52,180 nucleotides of DNA, taken from positions 1 to 52,180 of the forward strand of contig JAFDYA010000175.1 in assembly GCA_018267675.1 (NCBI GenBank), read 5' to 3'. Numbering within the stretch: position 1 is the first letter of the stretch; each line of letters opens with the position of its first letter. This document shows, one piece after another, positions 1 to 8,342 of the stretch. The translations under genes were made by a program, and so were the position numbers. Origin of the DNA: Bacteroidota bacterium (GTDB lineage Bacteria; Bacteroidota; Bacteroidia; Chitinophagales; Chitinophagaceae). Below the pieces are notes generated by a model. The model was not told where the DNA came from and ran no database searches. It worked only from the letters and a program-made list of their open reading frames with translations.

Positions 1-470
1 AGTAAAATAGCTTTCCCGATACCACGAGCTTTGTCGCGCGTGCGTACCGCCACCAGTAGCGCGATACTCACAAATATTAGTGTTAGCAGGAGGGCAATAA
101 TCAATAAACTCAAACCAGCCGCTGTAGGCTCGAAGAAAATTATAGGAAGCCCCATCCCAATGGCGACTGCTGAAACTAGCGCGCCGGCAAGACCCGAAAA
201 TAAGCTCAACCAAATGCTGGACCGTTGCAAAGGTTGGCTCAATAGTAGCTCTATAAACTCCGAACTGTTGTAGTAATAGATCGTTGCAAAGACAAGACTG
301 ATCATTGGAACAATGATGAGGACAATATTAAGCATACTCAGCAAGGCCTTTGCTGGATTGTCTTCGAGCGAAAAAAGCGTGAAGGACACTAGCAGAAGTA
401 ATAAGGTATAAAGTATCACCACTCGGCTTCTGAGGATATCCCAAAGAACATATTTGATCACCTTCTTCAT
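1..470 (-). CDS. nosY: NosY ABC-2 type permease, partial (cut by window edge)
   Basis: The reverse strand from 470 reads an open frame to the window edge without a stop, giving the first 156 residues, beginning MKKVIKYVLWDILRSRVVIL. Hydrophobic segments lie near residues 17-35, 45-67, 88-110 and 115-140, as in the membrane half of an ABC-2 exporter. The ATG overlaps the stop of the ATPase gene nosF in an ATGA junction (467-470), so the two are translationally coupled. In the NosDFY complex, NosY is the permease that lets the ATPase NosF act on periplasmic NosD during assembly of the copper-sulfide site of N2O reductase. The C-terminal part lies outside the window. Context makes the assignment fairly safe; sequence alone would only support an ABC-2 permease. 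Confidence 0.82.
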   Translation of the reverse strand, partial: MKKVIKYVLWDILRSRVVILYTLLLLLVSFTLFSLEDNPAKALLSMLNIVLIIVPMISLVFATIYYYNSSEFIELLLSQPLQRSSIWLSLFSGLAGALVSAVAIGMGLPIIFFEPTAAGLSLLIIALLLTLIFVSIALLVAVRTRDKARGIGKAIL

Positions 471-1177
471 ACTGCTACTTGATTTTGCATAATGGCTGCA
501 ATCGCCCTCTGGAGGCGGCTTTCGCCGGTCATTGTTTTCAATTGATCTATAGACTGAAAGATTCTGAGCTTCCCTTCTTGCATAAAAGCTACGTCAGTCG
601 CCAGCTCGTCAAGATCACTTAGAATATGGGAGGTGATAAGTACTAACTTTCCTCGTCCTAATTCGGTTTGGATCTTTTCACGGAGCTGCTCCGCAGATAC
701 TGGATCGAGACCCGCAGTAGGCTCATCCAGAATGAGCATTTGGGGTTGAAAAAGGAATGCGAGTGCGGCACTCAATTTCTGGCGCGTCCCACCGGAAAGT
801 GTGCCGGAGCGTTTCCCATAAAGGCTACTAAGTTGGAACGTATCAATTAGGCTTTCATCATAGCCAACTCCGGAACGGATATCCTTCATCATGGCAATTA
901 TTTGCCCAATGCTTGCAGCGTCCGGGTAGCGACCTATTTGAGGCATATAGCCAATCTGCTGTCGGTATTGCCAGGCCCCCAATATTTCTTTCCCCAAGAA
1001 CTTTATGGTGCCAGCATCGGGATGAACCATACCGAGTATCGTCTTGATGAGTGTAGTCTTACCACATCCGTTAGGGCCTATGAGGGCAACACATTGACCA
1101 GCCTTCATAGTTAGGTTGACACCATCCAATACTTGCAATTTGCCAAAACGTTTTGAAATACCATTGAGTTCAATCAT
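467..1177 (-). CDS. nosF: NosF, ABC transporter ATP-binding protein for N2O reductase maturation
   Basis: This 236-residue ATPase carries Walker A GPNGCGKTT (residues 34-42), the ABC signature LSGGTRQK (127-134) and Walker B LILDEPTAGLDP (148-159), with the switch histidine in LVLITSHILSD. Its length is normal for a stand-alone ABC-2 ATPase. NosF energises the NosDFY complex that supplies sulfur or copper intermediates for the CuZ centre of NosZ. The start ATG at 1177 is 34 bases downstream of the nosD stop, and the gene ends by overlapping nosY (ATGA), so it sits inside the nos operon. The family could also be a generic ABC-2 ATPase, but nosD upstream and the permease downstream fix the identity. 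Confidence 0.9.
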   Translation of the reverse strand: MIELNGISKRFGKLQVLDGVNLTMKAGQCVALIGPNGCGKTTLIKTILGMVHPDAGTIKFLGKEILGAWQYRQQIGYMPQIGRYPDAASIGQIIAMMKDIRSGVGYDESLIDTFQLSSLYGKRSGTLSGGTRQKLSAALAFLFQPQMLILDEPTAGLDPVSAEQLREKIQTELGRGKLVLITSHILSDLDELATDVAFMQEGKLRIFQSIDQLKTMTGESRLQRAIAAIMQNQVAV

Positions 1178-1211
1178 AGTGTTTGATATTGTCTGCTAAG
1201 GCTTCTACTTT

Positions 1212-2459
1212 TTATGATAGGGGTTTTATGTTTTCTTTCATACTCGGAGCATCATCTCTCAATCCTTCGGGAATGACACTGGGCAATATTTTTTCGGCTT
1301 TATCCAGAAGTACCACCATAAAACTCCGGAACAATACCATTGCTGTAGGCATACTTTCTACCACAGTAGAAAATAGTGAAACCGGGCGAAAAGGGACATC
1401 ACCAAGGCCATCATGCCGAAGGTCGTAGCCCTCGTATTTATCCCAATAATTATGATTAAAATAATTGAGTGACTGCGAACTGTTTGTCGCTACATCAAAA
1501 GTGTTTCCAATAAAATCATTGTTCAAAAGCGTGTCCTGATCACAACTTCCTTGTATGCGCAAGGCATAACCATTTCGCTCAAAAACATTACGCTGCATCA
1601 ATATTCGGGTGCCACCTTCCATATGAATCCCCGTAGTATTTCCCTGAAAATGATTGCCGGAAACCAGACTGTTGCTAATTTCTTTGAGTAAAAGGCCATA
1701 AGCAGCCTCCCCCCAATTATCAAGAAAATAATTGTTGAACATCTTAATGCCATGTGTAAACATTACAGCTACTCCGGCCCCATTCTGCGAAAAGACATTG
1801 CTGATATAGGCATCATCATGAGAGAACATGAAGTGTAGTCCGTAGCGAATATTGTGTTCACTAATATTCCTCCAAATGATGCTGGAAGTAACAAACTCAA
1901 AGTAGATACCATCCCGATGTCCAGATATCATATTTCCAAGGATGCGCATATCCACCGATTTCCAACAATGAATGCCATTCCCGCTTGTTTGTTCTCCCTT
2001 TCCGTAGGCTTTAATCTTGTTACCAGAAATGGTGCAACTACCACAATTGAGACTAAAAATGCCGAAATTATTATCGTCAAGAATGTTGTTGAGTATTTGC
2101 ACGCGGTACACTTGATTCAGCTTTATTGCGGCGACTTCTTTCAAACTACTTTGGCCACTGCGGATCACTCTGAATCCAGAAACTACAACGCTATCAGCAT
2201 TTATTGTGATCACTTCATACTTATGCGCTCCGTCTAGGGTAGGATAGTCTTTCCCGAGGAGTGTGAGGCGTTTGTTGATAATTATGTTTCCTTCTTTATA
2301 ATGCCCGGGAAGCACAATAAGGGTATCCCCGCTTTTCGCCGCATGAATTGCTGATTTGATGCTAAACTTCTTCCCATCAACTTCTATCCTGGCGCCGGAT
2401 GCACCAATAGCAAAAAGCAACAAAGGAAGTAAGCAAATAGCACTTACTATTCTGTTCAT
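1212..2459 (-). CDS. nosD: NosD, periplasmic right-handed beta-helix copper-site assembly protein
   Basis: The 415-residue product starts with a Sec signal peptide (MNRIVSAICLLPLLLFAIGASGA). It continues as parallel beta-helix repeats rich in asparagine-containing turns (for example ILNNILDDNNFGIF, ILGNMISGHRDGIYFE, ISNVFSQNGAGVAVMF), typical of the carbohydrate-binding/sugar-hydrolysis fold of NosD. NosD works in the periplasm with NosFY in maturing the copper centres of N2O reductase. The ATG at 2459 overlaps the TGA of the upstream nosL fusion in an ATGA junction (2456-2459). The C-terminal tail (residues about 360-415) includes a hydrophobic stretch with VESMPTAMVLFRSFMVVLL that may tether the protein to the membrane. 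The length is normal for the family. Confidence 0.92.
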   Translation of the reverse strand: MNRIVSAICLLPLLLFAIGASGARIEVDGKKFSIKSAIHAAKSGDTLIVLPGHYKEGNIIINKRLTLLGKDYPTLDGAHKYEVITINADSVVVSGFRVIRSGQSSLKEVAAIKLNQVYRVQILNNILDDNNFGIFSLNCGSCTISGNKIKAYGKGEQTSGNGIHCWKSVDMRILGNMISGHRDGIYFEFVTSSIIWRNISEHNIRYGLHFMFSHDDAYISNVFSQNGAGVAVMFTHGIKMFNNYFLDNWGEAAYGLLLKEISNSLVSGNHFQGNTTGIHMEGGTRILMQRNVFERNGYALRIQGSCDQDTLLNNDFIGNTFDVATNSSQSLNYFNHNYWDKYEGYDLRHDGLGDVPFRPVSLFSTVVESMPTAMVLFRSFMVVLLDKAEKILPSVIPEGLRDDAPSMKENIKPLS

Positions 2460-3517
2460 AAGCCTATTTCAGCGGGAGTAATGGTAGTACCTGGAAGGCT
2501 TTTTGCCGCAGCATCCAGTGCATTTTTATCAGCAAATGCCGCAACATTTCCGCCCATCGGCGATTTCAATTCCTCGGATTGATACAATAGGCAGGTCTCC
2601 AATTTCAGAAGATCATGAGCTCCATCAAACCCGACGAGAAAAATATCCTTCACTTGGCTACGGTGCACCCGATTTTCTTCTAAAAACTCGGCAAGGCAAT
2701 TGGTGTCATCAAACTTCCAAATCTTTCCTTTTTTGGAGACAATTTCAGCTCCAAAACGTTGGTCAGCAATGGTCATTTTACAATTATCGCACTGGTCTTT
2801 GTTTAGTTTAATTGGGGAGGGGGTTTGGGAACAGGAACTGAGCAAGGCCATCAATAACAGTACCGCTGAAGTATTTGCTAGCAACTTCTTCTGTTTTTTT
2901 AGGAGCATGAAGACGCATAATGCCATGATCCCGCCGGCGACAGCCATTAGCCAGCCTCCAATATCAGGAATGGAAAACGCGCCAAAATTCAACAATTGCT
3001 TAAATCCGATTAACGGGGGTTGGTAGCTCATTCCCGGCACTTGAATTGGCGCATTAGGGTCCAAGTTATGGCCATAGTTATATTCCCATTTCCAAAAATC
3101 AACAATAGACACAATTGCAAACAGTAGGAAGGCTCCTGTGAGCCAAAATACCGGCTTCTTTCGTCCTAGCAAGGCTACTACCATTGTGAATAGCGCGAAG
3201 AATCCGATCAGGTAGGGCAGTACAGTAAACTCGATGAAATCCGATTCATGTAAGGTTCTCATGCCAATATAATGGTTCAAACCATTGATGATATCGATGC
3301 TTCCTCCCAATTTGTAGGAATATATCTGCATGGCCAAGCCTTCCGGGTACTGAGGGGCATCTAATTCAATCCTCCAAATAGGCAAAATGATAGCAGCAGC
3401 AAGTGCCACGGCTCCCAACACAAGTAGGATGCGCATCCAAGCAGGGATCTTTTCTTTTTTCATTCCAAAGAATAGTAAGTTAAACAAAATGGGTAGGAGC
3501 CAGCGTTGCTTGCTCAC
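2456..3517 (-). CDS. nosL: Fusion of a polytopic membrane protein (NosB-like position) with NosL copper chaperone
   Basis: A single uninterrupted frame joins two parts. Residues 1-205 form a membrane protein with about four helices (near 30-48, 98-117, 124-140, 187-205) and a loop containing WKWEYNYGHNLDPNAP. From about residue 215 the sequence turns into NosL. It has a lipoprotein-type signal (n-region KKQKK, lipobox LSSC with Cys229) and the copper-binding CDNCKM motif (Cys243, Cys246, Met248), followed by the chaperone fold with KIWKFDDTNCLAEFL. NosL delivers Cu(I) to NosZ. Clade II nos clusters often carry a membrane protein called NosB between nosZ and nosD; the first half sits in that position, but family membership is inferred. 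The GTG at 3517 gives 353 residues; an in-frame ATG at 3463 (MKKEKIPAWMRILL) may be the true start. An internal ATG at 2908 precedes the lipoprotein signal. Confidence 0.8.
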   Translation of the reverse strand: MSKQRWLLPILFNLLFFGMKKEKIPAWMRILLVLGAVALAAAIILPIWRIELDAPQYPEGLAMQIYSYKLGGSIDIINGLNHYIGMRTLHESDFIEFTVLPYLIGFFALFTMVVALLGRKKPVFWLTGAFLLFAIVSIVDFWKWEYNYGHNLDPNAPIQVPGMSYQPPLIGFKQLLNFGAFSIPDIGGWLMAVAGGIMALCVFMLLKKQKKLLANTSAVLLLMALLSSCSQTPSPIKLNKDQCDNCKMTIADQRFGAEIVSKKGKIWKFDDTNCLAEFLEENRVHRSQVKDIFLVGFDGAHDLLKLETCLLYQSEELKSPMGGNVAAFADKNALDAAAKSLPGTTITPAEIGL

Positions 3518-3547
3518 TACCCATTATTAAAAAGTGACGCAAGCTGT

Positions 3548-5539
3548 TTAGTCAGCTACTGCAACTGTTGAGTCCTTTTGATTTAGACTGAATTTAATTG
3601 GCACATTACTTCCCGCAGGAGATACCCGGACGTAACCTTGCATTTCCTGGTGCAGCGCGCTACAGAAGTCGGTGCAATACATGGGGTACATTCCGGCTTT
3701 CTCAGGCTTCCATTTTAGGGTAGTTGTTTCACCGGGCATAATTAGGAGTTCGGCTGTATTAGCCCCCTTAACAGCAAAGCCATGTGGGATATCCCAGTCT
3801 TGTTCCAGGTTGGTAATATGGAAATATACCTCATCGCCTACGCGAATTCCTTCAATGTTATCTGGGGCAAAATGGGAGCGAATGGCGGTGGCATACACAT
3901 GAACTTTATTCCCTTCACGCACCACCTTTGTTTCTTTTTCACCCATTGTTTTATACGGGTGTTTATTTTCTTCGAGCTTAAAGAATTTCAAGGAATTTCC
4001 TTTCACCTTTTCCGCTACAATGGACTGTGCGTAGTGCGGTTCACCAATAGTTGGATAATCCAACAAAAGCTTCATTTTATCTCCGCTTATGTCTATGAGT
4101 TGAGCACTCTGCGCGAGTTCCGGGCCGGTAGGCAGATACCTGTCCTTTGTAATTTTGTTGTAAGCGACCATATACTTGCCGTAAGGCTTCTTAGAGTCGC
4201 CTCCGGGGATGTGTAGGTGACCAATAGAATAGTAAGTCGGTATCCGATCTAGAATCTTCAGATCTGACAAACGCCATTTTACAATTTCAGAGCTTACAAA
4301 CATTGAGGTGTAGGCATTGCCCTTATCGTCAAATTCTGTATGGAGTGGCCCTAGACCCGGTTTCTTTACTTCACCATGGAGTACATCTTCGTATTTTAAT
4401 ACGGGTATCCCTTGATAGTCGCCTTCAAAGTTCTTTGCACTAATAGCAGATTGCATTTTTGCAAATGAAAACACCGGTACTAAAGCAGCTAGCTTACCAC
4501 TACCTACGATATACTCACCTGAAGGGCTAACATCGCATCCGTGTGGGCTCTTGGGGCAGGGCATCAAGTAAACAAGGCCTGGATAATCTTTGTAATCAAG
4601 AACAGTAACTTCCTTTTCCATTACAGACTTAGCACTATGAGATGCTTCGTCCCAAGTATTGTGTGCATAGTTTACCGCTTGTTTTTTTCCTTTTCCTTCT
4701 TTGATAAGCTGTTCTGCCATCTTCCAGTTCAAGGCCATAATGAAGTCTTTATCCTTCTCAGAAGCATTCACTTCTAGCAGGGTATGGGCTCTTTCAGTAT
4801 TATAGCAGGAAAAGAAAAACCATCCATCGCTAGGTCCTTTGCCGGAGTGTGCTAAGTCAAAGTCCACACCGGGTAGCATAATTTGAAATGCAATCTTCAT
4901 ATTTCCATGCTGCGGATCAACACTTAAAAAAGAAACATTCCCCTTAAAATTTTGTTTGTAAGTATTGATGGGAACATCTCCATTTTCATTGTCCATAGGA
5001 ACAGAAAAGCGGGTACCGGCAACTACGTACTCTGAATTAGGCGTAGTGAACGCTGAAGAGTGGTTGCCGGAGCTATTCGGGATTTCAATGATCTCGGCAG
5101 TTCTGAAGGTTTTCAAATCTAGCCTTGCAACACGAGGAGTGTTATTGCCATTAATAAATAGCCAGCGGCCATCCACTTCCCCATTAGTTTGTGAAAGTTC
5201 CGGGTGGTGTGAGTCATCCCAAGGGACAAAGCCATGAGATGTATTGAGCATTGGAATAGTTTCTTCGCTATAACCCCAGCCCTTTTCAGGATCTTGTGAG
5301 AATACTGGAATTACTCGAAGCAAACGGCCAGAAGGCAAGCCATAGACTGCTACTTGTCCACTAAAGCCTCCAGAGACAAAATTGTAAAGCTCATCATATT
5401 TCCCAGGAGCTACATACACTTTTGAGGCTGCATCCGTGGCTGTAGCTGTGCCGGCTGTTTTCGGCTTACAGCCCACCATCGTTGCCGTGAGGCTAAGCCC
5501 GGCCAACACGACAGGTAAAATTTTTGTTGGATTTTTCAT
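3548..5539 (-). CDS. nosZ: NosZ, nitrous-oxide reductase (clade II, lipoprotein-type Sec signal)
   Basis: The 663-residue enzyme reduces N2O to N2 in the periplasm. The N-terminal signal is not a twin-arginine type but a Sec/lipoprotein signal ending TATMVGC (Cys24), a clade II hallmark. The seven-bladed propeller contains the CuZ histidine neighbourhoods DSHHPE, SGNHSS, FDLAHSGKGP, KSPHGCDVSP, PLHTEF, IGHLHIPGGD and PHYAQS. The C-terminal cupredoxin domain has the CuA ligands His586 and CTDFCSALHQEM (Cys622, Cys626, His630, Met633). All metal ligands appear present, so the enzyme should be functional. It follows a cytochrome c gene by 53 bases and precedes the nosL fusion by 30 bases, indicating one operon. 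Confidence 0.97.
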   Translation of the reverse strand: MKNPTKILPVVLAGLSLTATMVGCKPKTAGTATATDAASKVYVAPGKYDELYNFVSGGFSGQVAVYGLPSGRLLRVIPVFSQDPEKGWGYSEETIPMLNTSHGFVPWDDSHHPELSQTNGEVDGRWLFINGNNTPRVARLDLKTFRTAEIIEIPNSSGNHSSAFTTPNSEYVVAGTRFSVPMDNENGDVPINTYKQNFKGNVSFLSVDPQHGNMKIAFQIMLPGVDFDLAHSGKGPSDGWFFFSCYNTERAHTLLEVNASEKDKDFIMALNWKMAEQLIKEGKGKKQAVNYAHNTWDEASHSAKSVMEKEVTVLDYKDYPGLVYLMPCPKSPHGCDVSPSGEYIVGSGKLAALVPVFSFAKMQSAISAKNFEGDYQGIPVLKYEDVLHGEVKKPGLGPLHTEFDDKGNAYTSMFVSSEIVKWRLSDLKILDRIPTYYSIGHLHIPGGDSKKPYGKYMVAYNKITKDRYLPTGPELAQSAQLIDISGDKMKLLLDYPTIGEPHYAQSIVAEKVKGNSLKFFKLEENKHPYKTMGEKETKVVREGNKVHVYATAIRSHFAPDNIEGIRVGDEVYFHITNLEQDWDIPHGFAVKGANTAELLIMPGETTTLKWKPEKAGMYPMYCTDFCSALHQEMQGYVRVSPAGSNVPIKFSLNQKDSTVAVAD

Positions 5540-5592
5540 GATTGTTAAGAAACCTAGCTTTGGTTTAATTATTAAAAAAGTGAAAGAAGAGA

Positions 5593-6078
5593 TTATTTAG
5601 CTCCATCATTCTTACGCATAAACTCTAGTAAGTTTCGCGCATCATCATCCGTAAGGTTTTGATTAGGCATACGTACAAGACAAATTTCAAGCATTGCTTG
5701 GGCCTTAGGGTCTTTGTCCAACATTTCGTCAGTATTGGTAACGAAATTCATAATCCATTCAGGTTTGTGACGTTCGGTCACACCTTTCCAACCTGGGCCT
5801 ACTAACTTTTCATCAGTTAGTTTATGACAAGAAGCACATTTCACTTCGTACTCCTTTTCACCAGCAGCGGCTTTAGTAGCATCTATTGGCCCCAGCTCAA
5901 CACTTGTGAATTTGCCCATTCCCCTTTCTGGGTCTGCGGCGGGATTCTCAGGTGCTTTGTTGGCATCAGCGGAAGCGGCTTGCTCGGTTGCGGTTTGTTC
6001 TGGGCTTTTTTCAGTGCCACCGCATGCGGCCAGAGCTACTATCGCAAATGCGGAAAAGGCGAGGATGGTTTTTTTCAT
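5593..6078 (-). CDS. Lipoprotein monoheme cytochrome c, probable electron donor to NosZ
   Basis: This 161-residue protein has a lipoprotein signal (MKKTILAFSAFAIVALAACG, Cys19) and an Ala/Glu/Pro-rich linker to about residue 65. A class I cytochrome c fold follows, with the heme attachment motif CASCH (81-85) and a probable axial methionine in LVRMPNQNLTDDD. As first gene of the nos operon, transcribed divergently from a Crp/Fnr-type regulator, it is the likely electron donor to NosZ. This is an inference from position. The linker would let the heme domain reach out from the membrane anchor. The ATG at 6078 starts directly at the signal peptide. Confidence 0.88.
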   Translation of the reverse strand: MKKTILAFSAFAIVALAACGGTEKSPEQTATEQAASADANKAPENPAADPERGMGKFTSVELGPIDATKAAAGEKEYEVKCASCHKLTDEKLVGPGWKGVTERHKPEWIMNFVTNTDEMLDKDPKAQAMLEICLVRMPNQNLTDDDARNLLEFMRKNDGAK

Positions 6079-6105
6079 ACCTGCAAATTTTTAGTTTGGT
6101 TGCAA

Positions 6106-6113
6106 CAAATAAA
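6106..6113 (-). promoter_or_regulatory. Possible -7 promoter element for the nos operon
   Basis: The minus strand reads TTTATTTG, one mismatch from the Bacteroidota element TAnnTTTG, 28 bases before the cytochrome c start. If used, the transcript would begin near 6102, placing the centre of the palindrome at 6133-6152 about 40 bases upstream, the usual position of a class II Crp/Fnr activator site. The spacing is an estimate. Confidence 0.35.
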
Positions 6114-6132
6114 CTGATTAATGTGTGAATTT

Positions 6133-6152
6133 CCTATGACTATGGTCATAGG
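6133..6152. promoter_or_regulatory. Crp/Fnr-family operator-like palindrome in the nos divergent region
   Basis: The sequence is a perfect inverted repeat with 8-base arms CCTATGAC and GTCATAGG around TATG. Its core TGAC-N4-GTCA matches the spacing and core of FNR/NNR/DNR sites (TTGAC-N4-GTCAA form). It lies between the divergent nos operon and the Crp/Fnr-type regulator gene, 60 bases before the regulator start and 55 bases before the cytochrome c start. It is the obvious candidate binding site for that regulator, controlling both transcripts. Confidence 0.7.
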
Positions 6153-6211
6153 CTGTAGCAATTTGCTAAAGGTATTTTGCTTCCTTTTCATACAAAATAA
6201 ATTCCTTTGCA

Positions 6212-6811
6212 ATGTTATTGGATCATTTAGTGTTAAAGGCTGCCGGCGCTGTTTCCAAAAAATTCGAAAAGGGGCAACGCATATTCTTCGAGGGGGCAGA
6301 ATCCAACTCCTATTACCAGATAGAAAGTGGCGTGGTGGACGTTGTGAATTACAATGAAGATGGAGCTGCTTTCATACAGGGTAAATATTCAATGGGGCAA
6401 AGCCTCGGTATTTCCGCAGTACTATTGGGCGAACCCTTTCCTTATCATGCGGTAGCTGCAAGCGATACAATTGTCTCTGTGCTGAGTAGGGCTAACTTTT
6501 TTGAAATTCTAATGGGCGATATCAATCTTATGCTTCGAATCAATTTGCTTCTTTCGCAGCGTTTGTACAAGAACCATCAAATTGGGCGCGGAATCGCAAT
6601 TTTCAATCCGGAGAAGCGTATTGAGACTTTGCTCCAAGTGCTAAAAAAAGAACATCATAACCCGGAACTTTCAGAAAAATTCCGACTTCCATTTTCTCGG
6701 CAAGAGATTGCTGGCATGATCGGGCTACGTGTGGAGACTGTAATTAGAGCGATCAAAAAGATGGAACAAAGAGGGCTAGTTGAAATAATTAGGGGAAAAG
6801 TCTATTATTGA
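6212..6811 (+). CDS. Crp/Fnr-family transcriptional regulator of the nos cluster
   Basis: The 199-residue product has an N-terminal cyclic-nucleotide-binding-type beta-roll (residues about 15-110), a dimerisation helix (about 115-140, INLMLRINLLLSQRLYKNHQ) and a C-terminal winged helix-turn-helix, FSRQEIAGMIGLRVETVIRA. The recognition helix V-E-T-V-I-R keeps the Glu and Arg that contact the conserved bases in the FNR and CRP families. It contains no cysteine at all, so it cannot carry the oxygen-sensing [4Fe-4S] cluster of true FNR; a heme/NO sensor of DNR/NNR type or another signal is more likely. It is transcribed divergently from the nos operon, with a perfect TGAC-N4-GTCA palindrome between them. 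Control of nos is inferred. Confidence 0.85.
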   Translation: MLLDHLVLKAAGAVSKKFEKGQRIFFEGAESNSYYQIESGVVDVVNYNEDGAAFIQGKYSMGQSLGISAVLLGEPFPYHAVAASDTIVSVLSRANFFEILMGDINLMLRINLLLSQRLYKNHQIGRGIAIFNPEKRIETLLQVLKKEHHNPELSEKFRLPFSRQEIAGMIGLRVETVIRAIKKMEQRGLVEIIRGKVYY

Positions 6812-6899
6812 GTCGTTAAAAGCTATACGTCTCAAAGGGCTATCGGCAGTCTTCACCTAATATCCATCTAGAAAAAGCTAGCGTACAACTTTGTAAATA

Positions 6900-8138
6900 A
6901 TGGAACAAAAATTTGTCAATAAATGGGTTCGTATTTGTTTGTTCAATCTTTTGCTGGTAGCCGTCTTGGGCACAGCGATGCGTTACAAAATTGCCTATTC
7001 TTTACCTTGGCTTCCACAGAAAAATGTGCTTAATGCGCATTCTCATTTCGCATTTGCAGGTTGGCTGAGCCAAATACTGATGTTACTACTTGTGCGGTAC
7101 CTAAGCTTTCAGAAGGGGCATGAGGCGATCAATTTCAGAAAGTACCATTGGCTCTTTATGGCCAATTTGATTACAGCCTGGGCCATGCTACTTTCCTTTC
7201 CGTTTTTTGGATACAATCTAGTGTCCATCACGTTTTCCACACTTTCCATTTTTGTTTCTTATGCCTTTGCCCTTGCCTTTTGGAAGGATTTAAACCGATT
7301 AGAAACGATTGGGCTTGCTCCGGCTTGGTTTAAAATGGGGCTTATTTGGAATGTCTTCTCCTCGATAGGTCCATTTTTCTTAGCCTTCATGATGATGCAG
7401 CACATTAATCATGACCGTTGGTACCTCGGCGCCATTTACTTCTTTTTGCATTTTCAGTATAACGGCTGGTTTTTCTTTGCGTGTATGGGCCTACTCATGA
7501 GTGCCAATAGAGATAGGGGTGGAATTAGCAAGTATGCCTTCTACCTGTTAAGCTTTGCTTGTTTACCTGCCTATCTATTGTCGATACTTTGGGCAAAATT
7601 GCCAAGTGGATTTTATAGTGCTACGGTTGTTGCAGCCCTTGCTCAGTTTGTTGCTTGGGGTATGATTCTTAATCAAGCCTTGAAAGGACAAATTCGTAGT
7701 TTGCGCAATTTAAAATCCACAGAACGAATTCTTTTCATTATTGCCGGTCTTGCTGGTACTGTAAAGTTTTTGCTACAGGCAGGCTCGCTCCATCCCGGCT
7801 TAGCTAAGATTGCTTTCGGCTTCCGTCCTATTGTAATAGCCTATTTGCATTTAATCTTTCTAGGAATGCTGAGCATGTATTTAATCGCCTATCTAAAGCA
7901 TAATGGACTTGTGCTTCCCGGTAGTTGGCGTAGGAGTGGGCTTAGCATTTTTGTCGGTGGAATCGTTTTTCAGGAAGTGCTTCTCTTAATTCAAGGGTTG
8001 ATGTCCATGTTCTACATACCCACACCACACATAAATGAGTTGCTCTTACTCTCTGCCATAATAATGCTCGGCGGCCTTATGCTACTGAATTGGGGTATGC
8101 GAACACATGCAGCAAAGCAAGCGATGCAGGTGAGTTGA
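6900..8138 (+). CDS. Polytopic membrane protein with heme-ligand-like histidines (NnrS / oxidase subunit I-like), function unknown
   Basis: This 412-residue protein has about twelve hydrophobic segments and almost no soluble part. Histidines sit in or beside membrane helices in the patterns NAHSHFAFAGW (His47, His49), MMQHINHDRWYLG, FLHFQYNGW and AYLHLIFLG. These resemble heme- or metal-ligating histidines of NnrS proteins and heme-copper oxidase/NO reductase subunits, but no family can be named with certainty. It follows the Crp/Fnr-type regulator by 88 bases on the same strand and is divergent from nos. A role in NO/N2O metabolism or heme handling is therefore a reasonable inference. The ATG at 6900 is directly before the first helix. 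Confidence 0.6.
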   Translation: MEQKFVNKWVRICLFNLLLVAVLGTAMRYKIAYSLPWLPQKNVLNAHSHFAFAGWLSQILMLLLVRYLSFQKGHEAINFRKYHWLFMANLITAWAMLLSFPFFGYNLVSITFSTLSIFVSYAFALAFWKDLNRLETIGLAPAWFKMGLIWNVFSSIGPFFLAFMMMQHINHDRWYLGAIYFFLHFQYNGWFFFACMGLLMSANRDRGGISKYAFYLLSFACLPAYLLSILWAKLPSGFYSATVVAALAQFVAWGMILNQALKGQIRSLRNLKSTERILFIIAGLAGTVKFLLQAGSLHPGLAKIAFGFRPIVIAYLHLIFLGMLSMYLIAYLKHNGLVLPGSWRRSGLSIFVGGIVFQEVLLLIQGLMSMFYIPTPHINELLLLSAIIMLGGLMLLNWGMRTHAAKQAMQVS

Positions 8139-8342
8139 AGCCTTACTTGCAGGGCTGAGCAAAACAAACAATTAAGCTCACTTGAATATCTTTCAGCCCA
8201 AAACTCAACGTAGGAAATTAAGCCTAAGAATTTACGGAGCTATTGCCTTCGTAGCCTCAATAATTATGACTCTTTGAGCATTGGTTCAAATCTAAAATTG
8301 AGCACTATTGCTGCAAATGCGTTCCTGCTATATCCACTTCAA
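8139..8342. other. Convergent intergenic region with a long-range inverted repeat
   Basis: No gene is seen. GGGCTGA at 8152-8158 pairs with TCAGCCC at 8193-8199. A shorter overlapping stem, TGAGC/GCTCA, falls inside the same span. There is no adjacent T-run, so it is not a clear intrinsic terminator, although it sits where one would be expected, between two converging genes. Confidence 0.3.
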
